A stretch of DNA of 62,144 bases, from the NCBI GenBank assembly GCA_003104905.1, contig PQAS01000009.1, positions 1-62,144 of the forward strand. Reading direction: 5' to 3'. The notes under the pieces were generated by a model. The model ran no database searches, was not told the DNA's origin, and saw nothing but the letters and a program-made list of their open reading frames with translations. Below, piece by piece: positions 37,455 through 46,841 of the stretch. The stretch's first letter is position 1, and each line of letters begins with the position of its first letter. The stretch comes from Candidatus Methanoperedentaceae archaeon (GTDB lineage: Archaea > Halobacteriota > Methanosarcinia > Methanosarcinales > Methanoperedenaceae). The position numbers and the translations under genes are program-made.

Positions 37455-38915
37455 ATGAATTATCAACATCTGGAAACCAGCACGGCAAGGTCTATTCAAT
37501 CCGAACTTCAATGGACAGAAAAATACCGTCCGCAGACATTATCCGCTGTAGTAGGCCATAATAAGGCGCTAGAGGAACTCAAAATCTGGGCGAAGTCCTG
37601 GACGCATGGAATACCCCAGAACAGGGCGGTTGTATTATATGGAAGGGCAGGAACAGGAAAGACTACAACAGCTCACGCTCTTGCCAGGGATATGGGATGG
37701 GAGGTCATAGAACTTAATGCAAGCGACCAGCGCACGGCAGATATCATAGACAAAGTCGCAGGCTCAGCTTCCCGGATGAGCACGCTTGAAGGAAGCGGGA
37801 TAAAACGGCTTATCATAATGGACGAGGCTGATAATATCCACGGCACAGCCGACCGTGGAGGCGAACGGGCAATTGCAGAAATCATAAAAAATACAGGCCA
37901 GCCCATCATTCTTATAGCAAATGAGCTCTATGATATGTCAACAGGACTTAGAACTGCCTGTAAACCAATCCAATTTAATTCCGTGATGTCGCGCTCAATG
38001 ATCCCGGCGCTAAAGAAAATTGTTGAATCCGAAGGAATAAAATGTGACCCCGGCGTTATTGAAAAAATTGCCGGGAATGCTAATGGGGATATTCGAAGCG
38101 CGATAAATGACCTCCAGGCTATATCACAGGGTAAGACCTCAATCCAGATTCATGATATAATTACCGGTGAAAGGGATAGCAAGGAAAATATTTTCAAGTT
38201 CCTCACAAAGATATTCAAAAGCACAAATATTCGTGAGGCTCATGATGCATCTTTAAATCTTGATGAGAATCCTGATGATCTTATACAGTGGATGGATGAA
38301 AATCTCTCCCTGGAATATACAGCCCCAATTGATCTTGCAAATGGATATCATTATCTCGGAAGAGCATCTATTTTTCTCGGAAGGGTAAAAAGAAGGCAGA
38401 ATTACAATATGTGGAGATATGCCGGGGTATTGATGACGGCAGGTATCATAGTCGCAAGATCCCATCGCAGCAGCGGTTTTGTAAAATACCAGCCGCCATC
38501 GTTATGGAGAAAGCTCGGGCAGACAAAAGGGATGAGGCAGGTGAGAGATTCCACCGCAAAAAAGATAGGAACGCATTGCCATGTTTCGATGAACTATACC
38601 CGTTCCCGGCTGTTTGTGTTCTTCAGGAGCCTGGTGAAAGATGATGATATTGCTCCGAAAGTCGTTGCTTTATTGGGACTTCAACCTGAAGAAATTGCCT
38701 TCCTTATGGAATCAAAATCAGTAACAAAAAAGGTCCAGAAGATATTTGAAACGGCCAGGTCTTTTATAGAAGAAGAAACTGAGCACGAAGTCGAGCTGTT
38801 CGGAGGTTTTGTGACCGGGGACCAGAAAATCCAAAATCCTGAACCTGAGAAGATAGAACCGGAGATTTCTATCAAGAAAGACAGCAAAGCACAGAGTTCA
38901 TTATTTGATTTTTGA
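37455..38915 (+). CDS. rfcL: Replication factor C large subunit
   Basis: 486-residue clamp-loader AAA+ ATPase that loads PCNA with RFC small subunits. Motifs are RFC box II WTEKYRP (20-26), Walker A GRAGTGKT (63-70), Walker B IIMDEAD, and sensor regions through about 230. The C-terminal tail ends in a perfect PIP box, QSSLFDF, the PCNA anchor. The N-terminus is about 18 residues longer than usual but no later ATG exists before the WTEKYRP motif. Its 3' end overlaps the convergent DNPH1-like gene by 15 nt. Confidence 0.95.
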   Translation: MNYQHLETSTARSIQSELQWTEKYRPQTLSAVVGHNKALEELKIWAKSWTHGIPQNRAVVLYGRAGTGKTTTAHALARDMGWEVIELNASDQRTADIIDKVAGSASRMSTLEGSGIKRLIIMDEADNIHGTADRGGERAIAEIIKNTGQPIILIANELYDMSTGLRTACKPIQFNSVMSRSMIPALKKIVESEGIKCDPGVIEKIAGNANGDIRSAINDLQAISQGKTSIQIHDIITGERDSKENIFKFLTKIFKSTNIREAHDASLNLDENPDDLIQWMDENLSLEYTAPIDLANGYHYLGRASIFLGRVKRRQNYNMWRYAGVLMTAGIIVARSHRSSGFVKYQPPSLWRKLGQTKGMRQVRDSTAKKIGTHCHVSMNYTRSRLFVFFRSLVKDDDIAPKVVALLGLQPEEIAFLMESKSVTKKVQKIFETARSFIEEETEHEVELFGGFVTGDQKIQNPEPEKIEPEISIKKDSKAQSSLFDF

Positions 38916-39317
38916 TTGCAAATGCAAGGCCAGCATCTTTTCCAATTCTTCCATGTTCTTGTATGAGACAGATATTACCAGTTTATTTCCTCTCACCATG
39001 GCTGAAACTTTCGCATCCTCCCTGTAAACACATAATACATGCTTACTTCTGGATACGGCATAACCCACCTCATAACCAACACCTATCGAAGGTATTGTTA
39101 CGTCAGCCACAAGACATTCACATTCGTCAATAAAACCTACATCATTATTGAATATTTCTTCATCAGTGATCCTGGCTTCGATCTTTTCAAGCCCGGCAGA
39201 TGCCACATGCTCACTCACAACTTCATGCCCCTGTTTCTTGAGCATTTCCACTATGTGTATGTAAACAGGCAGCATACTCCGGCCTCCCCTGATTGAACCC
39301 GCAAAGAAAATTCTCAT
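38901..39317 (-). CDS. Nucleoside 2-deoxyribosyltransferase/DNPH1-like hydrolase
   Basis: 138 residues with the phosphate-binding GSIRGGR start (7-13) and the SIGVGYEVGYA motif containing the probable nucleophile E83; SAMVRGN near 105-111 closes the site. Length and motifs match DNPH1/Rcl, which hydrolyses (modified) deoxynucleoside 5'-monophosphates and can sanitise the nucleotide pool, rather than the longer transferases. It lies next to rfcL. Confidence 0.8.
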   Translation of the reverse strand: MRIFFAGSIRGGRSMLPVYIHIVEMLKKQGHEVVSEHVASAGLEKIEARITDEEIFNNDVGFIDECECLVADVTIPSIGVGYEVGYAVSRSKHVLCVYREDAKVSAMVRGNKLVISVSYKNMEELEKMLALHLQSKIK

Positions 39318-39323
39318 TTGTAT

Positions 39324-40460
39324 CTACGGTTCATTGATTTCTTTAACAAGTCTTATGAGATTCTCTTTGCCTTTTCTTATCTTTATGATCATCCCATCAT
39401 CCTTCATTTTAGAGAGAACCATGCTGATCTTGGATTTAGAAAGTCCGCTGTGCTCGACAATATCTGTTTGATATGCCTGGCCCCCGGACTTTAGAATGAA
39501 TTGCTTTATCATTTCTTCATCCTCCATGTCTTCGTGTGATAATTCAGAAAGCGGTATACCATTAAGCCCAATATTTTTCAATCTTTGTTCTCTTGCAGCC
39601 TTCTCTAATTCTTCGATTGATTCCTCTCCGAATTCCCGTTGAACTGACTGCACAATTTTTGTCCATGCCCCCGGGATTTCAGAAATTTCATGAAGCATCT
39701 CTCTTGGCACCTGCGTTACCATGTCTGTTGTGGATACATCTCCTGAACGCTTCTTTTTCCATAATCTAACAAAGGCCACGACCACCATAATGGAAATGAA
39801 GATCAGTGCTATTTCAAGGATGGGCCATTTTGCAATCCGGGAAGCATATGAATTCCCCTGAGTTGCTATATTCGTCCTATTTATTGGAGTGAGTTCAACA
39901 AAAGGTTCTCCATTGCTAAAATTACTATAAAGAGTCCCATCCCATATCAAAAGGTTCCCGTTCTTTTTATCAAAAACAGGTGTCACATTTGTAACATTAT
40001 ATCCTTCAGGTATCCTGATTATTAGCTGATTATCGGTTGAAAGGAATAGTACCCCGCCGGGGAAAGCATCCCCTACATATATCTTTCCTGAATTATTATA
40101 TGTAAAATTCTTCCATACAAAAGAATATCTGATAATTCCAAGTCTTTCTGAAATTGTTTTTTTCGTATCGTATGAAATAGTGAAGTTTTCAACTTCCATT
40201 GAGCGGTTGGAGAAATTTACGCTGGAATTTTGAAATGATTGGATTATTTCCTCATATTCAGGGATATTTCGATATCTTGAAAAGTTCTGATCCATCTTTA
40301 TCCATTCGCTAAAATCGGATTCCTTTGTAAAGTGGATATATTTTTCCATCGTCCAGAGAGCATCTGTGCTTTCATTAACATTAACAGTAATTATCGACTC
40401 GGCAGTCGCTAAATTTGCTCCCAAAATTAAGAATAAACAGAAAAAGACGAATCTCATCAT
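39324..40460 (-). CDS. Membrane-anchored winged-helix regulator
   Basis: 378 residues: signal peptide (about 1-20), an extracytoplasmic beta-rich domain (about 21-220, DUF7345-like), one transmembrane helix (about 225-247) and a cytoplasmic tail ending in a winged HTH (about 305-375; TDIVEHSGLSKSKISMVLSKMKDDGMI). This is a one-component membrane-bound regulator architecture frequent in Methanosarcinales. A similar design occurs at 54102-54836. Signal and targets unknown. It lies 6 nt upstream of the DNPH1-like gene and may be co-transcribed. Confidence 0.8.
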   Translation of the reverse strand: MMRFVFFCLFLILGANLATAESIITVNVNESTDALWTMEKYIHFTKESDFSEWIKMDQNFSRYRNIPEYEEIIQSFQNSSVNFSNRSMEVENFTISYDTKKTISERLGIIRYSFVWKNFTYNNSGKIYVGDAFPGGVLFLSTDNQLIIRIPEGYNVTNVTPVFDKKNGNLLIWDGTLYSNFSNGEPFVELTPINRTNIATQGNSYASRIAKWPILEIALIFISIMVVVAFVRLWKKKRSGDVSTTDMVTQVPREMLHEISEIPGAWTKIVQSVQREFGEESIEELEKAAREQRLKNIGLNGIPLSELSHEDMEDEEMIKQFILKSGGQAYQTDIVEHSGLSKSKISMVLSKMKDDGMIIKIRKGKENLIRLVKEINEP

Positions 40461-40523
40461 CTACATCAAACAATTACATTGGTATTAAGATTTACTATTC
40501 TGTTATTTCAATTTGCTGTTCAC

Positions 40524-41267
40524 TCAATATCTGGCTATTGTAATATAACCGGTATGGCCTACCCTGGTGGTTGCAGGACGTGTACCCCGGTCTGTGAATG
40601 AAATCTCACGTTCCATGGTCTCAATTGTCCTCACCTCGATAAAATCCGTTTTTCCAATTGCTTCCCTGATCTCCTTTGCCTGCTCAAGAAAAGGCGAATA
40701 TGTGGCAAGAAAACCGCCAGGAAAAATAACATCAGGAACATATGGAATTACCCGGGCTGCTGAAATAGTGTCAAGGGTTATAACATCAAATTTCTCATCC
40801 AATTTACTGATCTCTTCTACTATATCCCCATGCCTGCATTCAATACTTGAAATGCCTGTGAGGGCAATATTATTACGGGCTATTTCCACGAATTCCTCCC
40901 TCACCTCATATGTTACAACCTTTTTGGCGATTTCCCCCAGGTAGATAGCAAGTATCCCCGAACCTGTTCCAGCATCCAGTACATTATCCGAAGAACAAAG
41001 GCCCGTGTTTGAAATAATCACTCCAATATCCTTTGGCATCATGGGAGCTCCGCTGCGTTTTGCATGAATAAAAAAATCAGGCGCCCGTGGTTTCTGGATA
41101 ACAAATTCAGCTCCCAGGTGGGAACTTATTTTATCTCCAAAGTTTTTCGATTTGAGTTCATCAAGCTTTATTATCCCGAGGTCTGTGTGCATTTCACCCT
41201 CGGGCTTAACAAAATACTCTTTCATTTTTCCTTTATGGAATATTTTTAAGATTACCGGTGTGTCCAT
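40524..41267 (-). CDS. trmI: tRNA (adenine-N1)-methyltransferase TrmI
   Basis: 247 residues. A small beta-barrel N-terminal domain is followed by the KRSGAPMMPKDIGVII segment typical of TrmI and a Rossmann SAM site, VLDAGTGSGILAIYLG (about 95-110). FDVITLDTISAARVIPYV gives motif IV. The archaeal enzyme makes m1A57/58 in tRNA. Length matches family. Confidence 0.92.
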   Translation of the reverse strand: MDTPVILKIFHKGKMKEYFVKPEGEMHTDLGIIKLDELKSKNFGDKISSHLGAEFVIQKPRAPDFFIHAKRSGAPMMPKDIGVIISNTGLCSSDNVLDAGTGSGILAIYLGEIAKKVVTYEVREEFVEIARNNIALTGISSIECRHGDIVEEISKLDEKFDVITLDTISAARVIPYVPDVIFPGGFLATYSPFLEQAKEIREAIGKTDFIEVRTIETMEREISFTDRGTRPATTRVGHTGYITIARY

Positions 41268-41311
41268 TTTTCTCCGCTGGGGTAATATAGGACTTAATAG
41301 ATATAGAATAC

Positions 41312-41680
41312 ATGGTTATTATGGATGTAATCTTTTTTAAGGATAAGAAATACTCTTTGAAGACATTAGGATTGCTTACAGGACAAAAAGATCTGGATAT
41401 AGAAAAGATCCATAATAATATTCTGATCATTGCCGAAGTGGTTGATGAGCCAGATAAACTACCATATTTTCTTGAAGATATAAAATCCCTTGAAATAGAA
41501 GATCCGGAAAAATTCAGGTTCGTACTGCTAAGAGTCCAGATCGATTCCCAGTTGCACCTCAATGAAGACATTGAGAAATACCATAAACGTCTTTTTGTTT
41601 CCCAGGTAATTGAAAAATTAATATATGGAGAACTTCTGCTTGAAGCGGGAAAAGACGAGGAAGAGGATGAAGAGGATTGA
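41312..41680 (+). CDS. Acidic conserved-looking hypothetical protein
   Basis: 122 residues, soluble, ending in a very acidic tail (KDEEEDEED). The N-terminal half alternates strands and helices (VIFFKDKKYSLKTLGLLTG). I recognise no family. It is divergent from trmI and probably nearly leaderless, because no clear RBS precedes the ATG; a second ATG three codons in is an alternative. Confidence 0.65.
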   Translation: MVIMDVIFFKDKKYSLKTLGLLTGQKDLDIEKIHNNILIIAEVVDEPDKLPYFLEDIKSLEIEDPEKFRFVLLRVQIDSQLHLNEDIEKYHKRLFVSQVIEKLIYGELLLEAGKDEEEDEED

Positions 41681-41690
41681 GATTATCCTC

Positions 41691-42908
41691 TTAATGTTCT
41701 TTTTTTCTCAAAACCACTGATATCACAAGGCCAAGAAGGATCGGGATCATGGATACAAGGAATATATCCGTAATCGACGCCCACCTGGTGCCTGGAGCAA
41801 CAGCGTCTGGATTCAATACTCTCACATCTTTCTGTGTTTCGACAACAGAACCCGATGGTATGACGGTCCCATCCGGGACTTTAACGCCAACAACTATGGC
41901 ATCGTCACCGATTTGCACATTATTTCCGATCGTGGACTTAAAGACCACGGCCCTGCTCCCTATGTTTGCCTTCTCGCCAAGAACGAGCGGCCCATGCAAT
42001 ACTGAATCACTTCCCAGCTTGAGATCATTACCAATACTGATCTCTTGATCATTCAGGGAATGGAATGTATTGTTCATAGCTATTTGCGCATTTCTTCCTA
42101 TTTTTATCGGGATTCCCTCATCCGCCCTTATTGACGTTCCATTCTCTACTATGCTATTCTCACCCAGGAAAACATCCCCTATTATTCGGGTTGATCCAAT
42201 TGCAGAAGATGCTCCAATAACAGGATTATTACTTCCGTTTCGTGAGAGAATATCCTTACCTTCTATTAATATATCCCCATCTCCGTTAGGACCGATACTG
42301 CCAAAATCGGATGCCCCATTTTTTTCAAACAACCGGGTGTATCCTATTGCAAGGGCTCTATTGACACCTATGACCTCTTCTACGAACTCTTTCTGCTCTT
42401 CTGTAACCGATCCAAACTTTTCAATGTCATCTATGCTATCGATCACTGATGCCTGCGGCACTGATTTGCCAGGGGGTATGTCAACGCCAGTGATCTTGCT
42501 TCCAATTCCTATATAGGCACCATCACCGATTTTTGCATCCTTGATAATTGAATTAAATCCGATGAATGCGAAACTTCCGATCTCCACATCTCCTTCAAGA
42601 TGGGCTCCATGGGCGACCACAGCATCATCTTTTATTGTTATCTTTCCGGAATTACTGACGCCATCCTGGAGATCGCTGTTACTTCCAATATGGGTATATT
42701 CTCCTGTGAAGGAAGTGAATGGTCCAACATAACTTTCAGAACCAATAGAGAAATCATTCACATTTATGTCAACCGAAGGATCAACGAAACTATTGCCCTG
42801 ATACAAAATTGTATTGTTGGATGCCCCCACAATTAAAATATTTGTGATAAGTGCAAATGTTATCATCGATCCTATCATTAATTTATTCTTAATTCCACCA
42901 TTCTTCAT
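41691..42908 (-). CDS. Exported tandem gamma-carbonic anhydrase-like protein
   Basis: 405 residues: signal or anchor helix (about 10-29), two left-handed beta-helix (hexapeptide) domains each resembling Cam of Methanosarcina thermophila (about 31-200 and 225-365), and a C-terminal helix with RKKEH (about 380-405). Relative to Cam zinc ligands His81/His117/His122, domain 1 has only the His117 equivalent (H100 in VVAHGAH; His122 position is Glu). Domain 2 has His81 and His122 equivalents (H283 in NNTFHSL; H305 in VLHGP), with Ser at the His117 position. Domain 2 also keeps the Cam IRxDEG motif. One complete site could form between the domains. Extracytoplasmic bicarbonate/CO2 conversion is inferred. 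Confidence 0.82.
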   Translation of the reverse strand: MKNGGIKNKLMIGSMITFALITNILIVGASNNTILYQGNSFVDPSVDINVNDFSIGSESYVGPFTSFTGEYTHIGSNSDLQDGVSNSGKITIKDDAVVAHGAHLEGDVEIGSFAFIGFNSIIKDAKIGDGAYIGIGSKITGVDIPPGKSVPQASVIDSIDDIEKFGSVTEEQKEFVEEVIGVNRALAIGYTRLFEKNGASDFGSIGPNGDGDILIEGKDILSRNGSNNPVIGASSAIGSTRIIGDVFLGENSIVENGTSIRADEGIPIKIGRNAQIAMNNTFHSLNDQEISIGNDLKLGSDSVLHGPLVLGEKANIGSRAVVFKSTIGNNVQIGDDAIVVGVKVPDGTVIPSGSVVETQKDVRVLNPDAVAPGTRWASITDIFLVSMIPILLGLVISVVLRKKEH

Positions 42909-43083
42909 GTTTAATCCTCTTTATCCAAAATCGAATAAAATTTTTATTCAAGATGGATTATCCAATAAGGAATAAAAATCCTTCGATTTGCTCTCATATA
43001 AACCATTTCTCCATAATAATTTAAAAAGTCTCAAAAATCAAAACTCATATCTTATATACAATAAAAAACATCAAAACGCACCT

Positions 43084-44241
43084 ATGATAATGTACGCTGA
43101 CAGGATCAATTCATTACCACCTTATTTATTTGCTGCTATCGATAAAGCAAAAGCCCGGATCATTGAGAAGGGCGTTGATGTCATCAACCTGGGAATAGGC
43201 GACCCGGATATGCCTACACCGCCCCATATTGTGGAAGCGATGAAAAAATCCCTGGATAATCCGGACAGGCATAAATATCCATCTTATGAAGGTATGCCGT
43301 CTTTCAGGAAAGCAGCAGCTGACTGGTTCAGGAGAAGCATGAATGTTGACCTGGACCCGCAGAATGAAGTTCTCACCCTCATCGGTTCAAAAGAAGGAAT
43401 CGCCCATATACCACTTGCATTCCTGAATCCGGGGGATGTATCTTTAGTTCCCGATCCGGGGTATCCTGTCTATAATATCGGGTCGATACTTGCAAGCGCC
43501 AGGCCTTTTAAAATGCCTCTCCTTGCACAGAACGAATTCCTTCCCGACCTTGATGCAATACCTGAGGATATTGCCAGGAAGGCAAAGATCATGTTTTTAA
43601 ATTATCCCAATAATCCCACATCTGCAACCGCAACTATTGAATTCTTTGAGGAAGTTGTGGATTATGCCAATGAAAATGAGATCATAGTCATACACGATAA
43701 CGCCTATTCGGAGATGACCTATGACGGCTACAAGGCGCCCAGTTTCCTGAATGCCAGGGGGGCAAAAGATGTGGGCATTGAGATGCATTCCCTCTCAAAA
43801 ACATATAACATGACCGGCTGGAGAATTGGTTTTGCCGCAGGTAACCGTGATATACTGGAAGGTCTTGGAAAAGTAAAAACGAATGTGGATTCAGGCGCAT
43901 TTGAAGCTATCCAGGAAGCGGGAATCGCGGCGCTGTCCGGGCCCCAGGACTGCGTTCGCAATATGAATAAAATATATAAGGAAAGGCGCGATGCTCTTCT
44001 TATAGGGCTTAGAGAACTGGAGCTTGAAGTAAAACCTCCGAAAGCTACTTTCTATGTATGGGTGCATGTGAACGGCCCGGCGTCAGACTTTTCAAAGATG
44101 CTTCTTGAAAAAGCAGGAATAGTAGCCACTCCTGGCATCGGTTTCGGAGAATATGGCGAAGGGTATGTCCGATTCGCTCTTACGCAGTCGGTGGAAAGGA
44201 TCAATGAAGCCGTTGAAAGAATGCGCAAGCTGGATATATGA
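43084..44241 (+). CDS. dapL: LL-diaminopimelate aminotransferase
   Basis: 385-residue class I/II PLP aminotransferase of the DapL type. It has [12 protein letters not shown] at about 35-46, the substrate-loop region [19 protein letters not shown] at 173-179 and the PLP lysine K239 in [16 protein letters not shown]. It converts tetrahydrodipicolinate to LL-2,6-diaminopimelate for lysine synthesis in archaea lacking succinylase steps. A TATA-like tatataca about 30 nt before the ATG suggests a leaderless transcript. An ATG two codons later is possible. Confidence 0.92.
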   Translation: MIMYADRINSLPPYLFAAIDKAKARIIEKGVDVINLGIGDPDMPTPPHIVEAMKKSLDNPDRHKYPSYEGMPSFRKAAADWFRRSMNVDLDPQNEVLTLIGSKEGIAHIPLAFLNPGDVSLVPDPGYPVYNIGSILASARPFKMPLLAQNEFLPDLDAIPEDIARKAKIMFLNYPNNPTSATATIEFFEEVVDYANENEIIVIHDNAYSEMTYDGYKAPSFLNARGAKDVGIEMHSLSKTYNMTGWRIGFAAGNRDILEGLGKVKTNVDSGAFEAIQEAGIAALSGPQDCVRNMNKIYKERRDALLIGLRELELEVKPPKATFYVWVHVNGPASDFSKMLLEKAGIVATPGIGFGEYGEGYVRFALTQSVERINEAVERMRKLDI

Positions 44242-44376
44242 TGAAGAATTATAGTTATAAATCAATAAGATTCACAGAAATAAAAGATAAAATCTATTTA
44301 TGATTAGTATAAATTGTGATTAAATATGCTATTAAATAGGAATATTTTTCAAGTATTCAGGTTATGGGTGTGAATA

Positions 44377-45291
44377 ATGGACATAGAGCAACTTTTGGCA
44401 CAGCGTGCAAGTTTGGTGGATGAAGAAATGCCAAACCTGCTTATGGATATCAAACCTCCGGAACTCGCCGCATCTGTCAGTTATGCCATATTATCAAAAG
44501 GAAAACGCATAAGACCAGCACTTGTGACACTGGCCAGTGAGGCTGTTGGCGGGACAGCCGATAAAGCCTACTTTGCAGCGGCTTCCATTGAATTAATACA
44601 TTCTTCATCGCTCGTACTGGATGATGTAATTGACAAGTCGGAAAAAAGACGCGGCAGATCCACTGTCCATACCCTGTGGGGGAATGATATGGCCCTACTC
44701 ACAGTACAGATCCTCGCGGCCATTTCACTGCGGATTGCAGCCCGTGACCCCAGGCTCATCCATGCCATTGCAGATTCACTGTTCTATATGGGTGAAGGCG
44801 AGGCAATGGAACTTGTAGAATTTGCAAAAGACAAAAAAAGCTATCTTGACCTTGCTTTCAGGAAAACCGGTTCACTTTTCAGTTCGGCTGCCGAAGTAGG
44901 TGCCCTTGTTGGCGGAGGGGATAAGACCCAGATAAAAAACCTTAAGGAATTCGGAAATCACATAGGTCTTGCCTTCCAGATACGCGATGATATACTGGAT
45001 TGCATTTCAAGAGAAGATGACCTGGGTAAGCCCGTAAAGAAGGACCTTTTTATGGGAAGGCCATCCATTGTACTTCTTGATGCCATGAATTCAGGCATCT
45101 CAATCGAAAGAATGATGAAATGCAATAACGGAGAACTCATGCATCTTGTTTCCGATTCCATAGAAAATGCGAAAAATGTGGCCCTTGAAGAGTTCGATCA
45201 TGCAAAAAGCCACCTGGAAAATCTCGATAACAGTTACGCAAAAACAAAGCTTAATGAATTGGGTGAATATATAATAACCCGAAGTAAATAA
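44377..45291 (+). CDS. idsA: Short/medium-chain isoprenyl diphosphate synthase (geranylgeranyl type)
   Basis: 304-residue trans-prenyltransferase. The first Asp-rich motif DDVID is at 82-86, followed by RRGR; the second is DDILD at 204-208. KGKRIRPAL near 41-49 binds diphosphate. Archaeal enzymes of this class make GGPP for ether lipids; small residues before the first motif leave open a longer product. The next gene starts 3 nt after the stop, indicating one transcript. Confidence 0.88.
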   Translation: MDIEQLLAQRASLVDEEMPNLLMDIKPPELAASVSYAILSKGKRIRPALVTLASEAVGGTADKAYFAAASIELIHSSSLVLDDVIDKSEKRRGRSTVHTLWGNDMALLTVQILAAISLRIAARDPRLIHAIADSLFYMGEGEAMELVEFAKDKKSYLDLAFRKTGSLFSSAAEVGALVGGGDKTQIKNLKEFGNHIGLAFQIRDDILDCISREDDLGKPVKKDLFMGRPSIVLLDAMNSGISIERMMKCNNGELMHLVSDSIENAKNVALEEFDHAKSHLENLDNSYAKTKLNELGEYIITRSK

Positions 45292-45294
45292 CAC

Positions 45295-46320
45295 ATGGAA
45301 AAAGATAACAGCGGTTCTTTTTTCAATTTCCTTCCTGAAGGATGCCGCTTGTGTTATAAAGGGGCCAAAATGGTTCTTTTCGTCACAGGTATCTGCGGGA
45401 AGAATTGCTTTTACTGTCCGGTTTCAAACGAAAGGCGTGAGAAGGATATAATATTTGCAAATGAAAGACCTGTTAAGAGAGATGAAGACCTTCTAGAAGA
45501 AGCCATTTCGATGGATGCACTTGGTACAGGAATTACCGGGGGTGAACCGCTTTTGAGACTTGAGCGGGTGATTCGTTATATAAAACTCCTGAAAAATAAA
45601 TTCGGGAAAATGCATCATATTCATTTATATACATCTCTTGCCCCGAACAGGGGGATACTTGAATCCTTAAGGAAGGCGGGTCTTGATGAAATAAGGTTTC
45701 ATCCCCCCCAGAACATGCTGCCAACTATCGGCCGGACATATTACAGTGTCTCGATCAAGGAAGCTAAAAAACTGGGTCTTTGCACAGGGGTTGAGATCCC
45801 GGCAATTTCCAATGATCTTAATGGAGTAATATCATTATTGAAGGAAGTCGATGGATTCCTGAACCTGAATGAACTTGAATTTTCGGAAACAAATTTTGCC
45901 GAACTTAAGAAACGTGGATATGTGCCTGTGGATGACACCTCCTGCGCAGCTTCAGGAAGCAAAGAAGTAGCAGGTTCCCTGGATTACGGGAAGCTGCATT
46001 TTTGTTCTTCAAGATTCAAAGACGCAGTGCAGCTTCGGGAAAGATTAAAACGCACAGCTAAAAAATCCGCCCGGTATTTTGACGAGATCACCGATGACGG
46101 AACCCTTGTCTATGGTGTTATTGAAGGAAACTGCGTGAATCTCCTTAAAGAAGCAGGAGCACAGGAGGAAATGTTTGAATATAAAAATGGTATTGTCAAT
46201 ACAGCCTGGTGGATAGCCCGGGACCTTGCTGCAGAATTGAAAAAAATCGGATGCAAAGTGTCAGTCATAGAAAGATATCCCACGAAAAACGGGATAATAG
46301 TGGAAATGACTCCGTTTTAA
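45295..46320 (+). CDS. Radical SAM protein, COG2108-like
   Basis: 341 residues, with the radical SAM cluster CGKNCFYC (C34, C38, C41), ITGGEPLLRLER as the SAM GGE motif, and an upstream CRLC pair (17-20) that may bind a metal. This resembles an archaeal conserved radical SAM family of unknown reaction found in methanogens. The ATG lies 3 nt after the prenyl synthase stop. Confidence 0.82.
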   Translation: MEKDNSGSFFNFLPEGCRLCYKGAKMVLFVTGICGKNCFYCPVSNERREKDIIFANERPVKRDEDLLEEAISMDALGTGITGGEPLLRLERVIRYIKLLKNKFGKMHHIHLYTSLAPNRGILESLRKAGLDEIRFHPPQNMLPTIGRTYYSVSIKEAKKLGLCTGVEIPAISNDLNGVISLLKEVDGFLNLNELEFSETNFAELKKRGYVPVDDTSCAASGSKEVAGSLDYGKLHFCSSRFKDAVQLRERLKRTAKKSARYFDEITDDGTLVYGVIEGNCVNLLKEAGAQEEMFEYKNGIVNTAWWIARDLAAELKKIGCKVSVIERYPTKNGIIVEMTPF

Positions 46321-46364
46321 CACACAGAAAGGTATAAACTCTAAAAATCGAATATTGGGATTTG

Positions 46365-46679
46365 GTGGTTTCACTGACCGGAAAAGAAAATGATGCATTA
46401 AAAACACGACTCACAAAATACCTTATGAGAGATGAGACCGGTATCAGGAAGTCACTATTAAAATTGTTTCTCGATGAAAGGCCATATACAACACAAAATG
46501 TATTTGATCTGCTGAAAAAACAGGGATTTGATGTGAATTACCGGGGGATTTCGGCCATGGTCGGTCTTATGAATACAAGGCTTGGTATCTTAAGAATAGA
46601 TGTGACAGGCGACCATAATGTCTACTCGCTCAAAGATGAGTATAAAAATAGTGTTAAAGATACCATGGAAAATTATTGA
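46365..46679 (+). CDS. DUF2551-domain protein
   Basis: 104-residue protein matching the small archaeal DUF2551 family: ESYLRRD-like KYLMRDETGIRKSLLKLFL, then FDVNYRGISAMVGLMNTRLGILRI. It is probably a winged-helix DNA-binding protein. The start is GTG (or the TTG one codon earlier), preceded by ttggga; no ATG lies near. About 160 nt without a gene follow. Confidence 0.7.
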   Translation: MVSLTGKENDALKTRLTKYLMRDETGIRKSLLKLFLDERPYTTQNVFDLLKKQGFDVNYRGISAMVGLMNTRLGILRIDVTGDHNVYSLKDEYKNSVKDTMENY

Positions 46680-46841
46680 ATGAGTGGTCATGGAGGAAAA
46701 TTCTTTGGGATGAATCCTTACTTTGGATTGTAATATCTACCCGGATTTCAATTTTATTGAGAATTCCAGCAGTCTTGGATGGGAAAAGTTTATGCTAAAT
46801 GATTTAATGAAAGGTAAATACAGAAAGAATAAAGGGATTTC

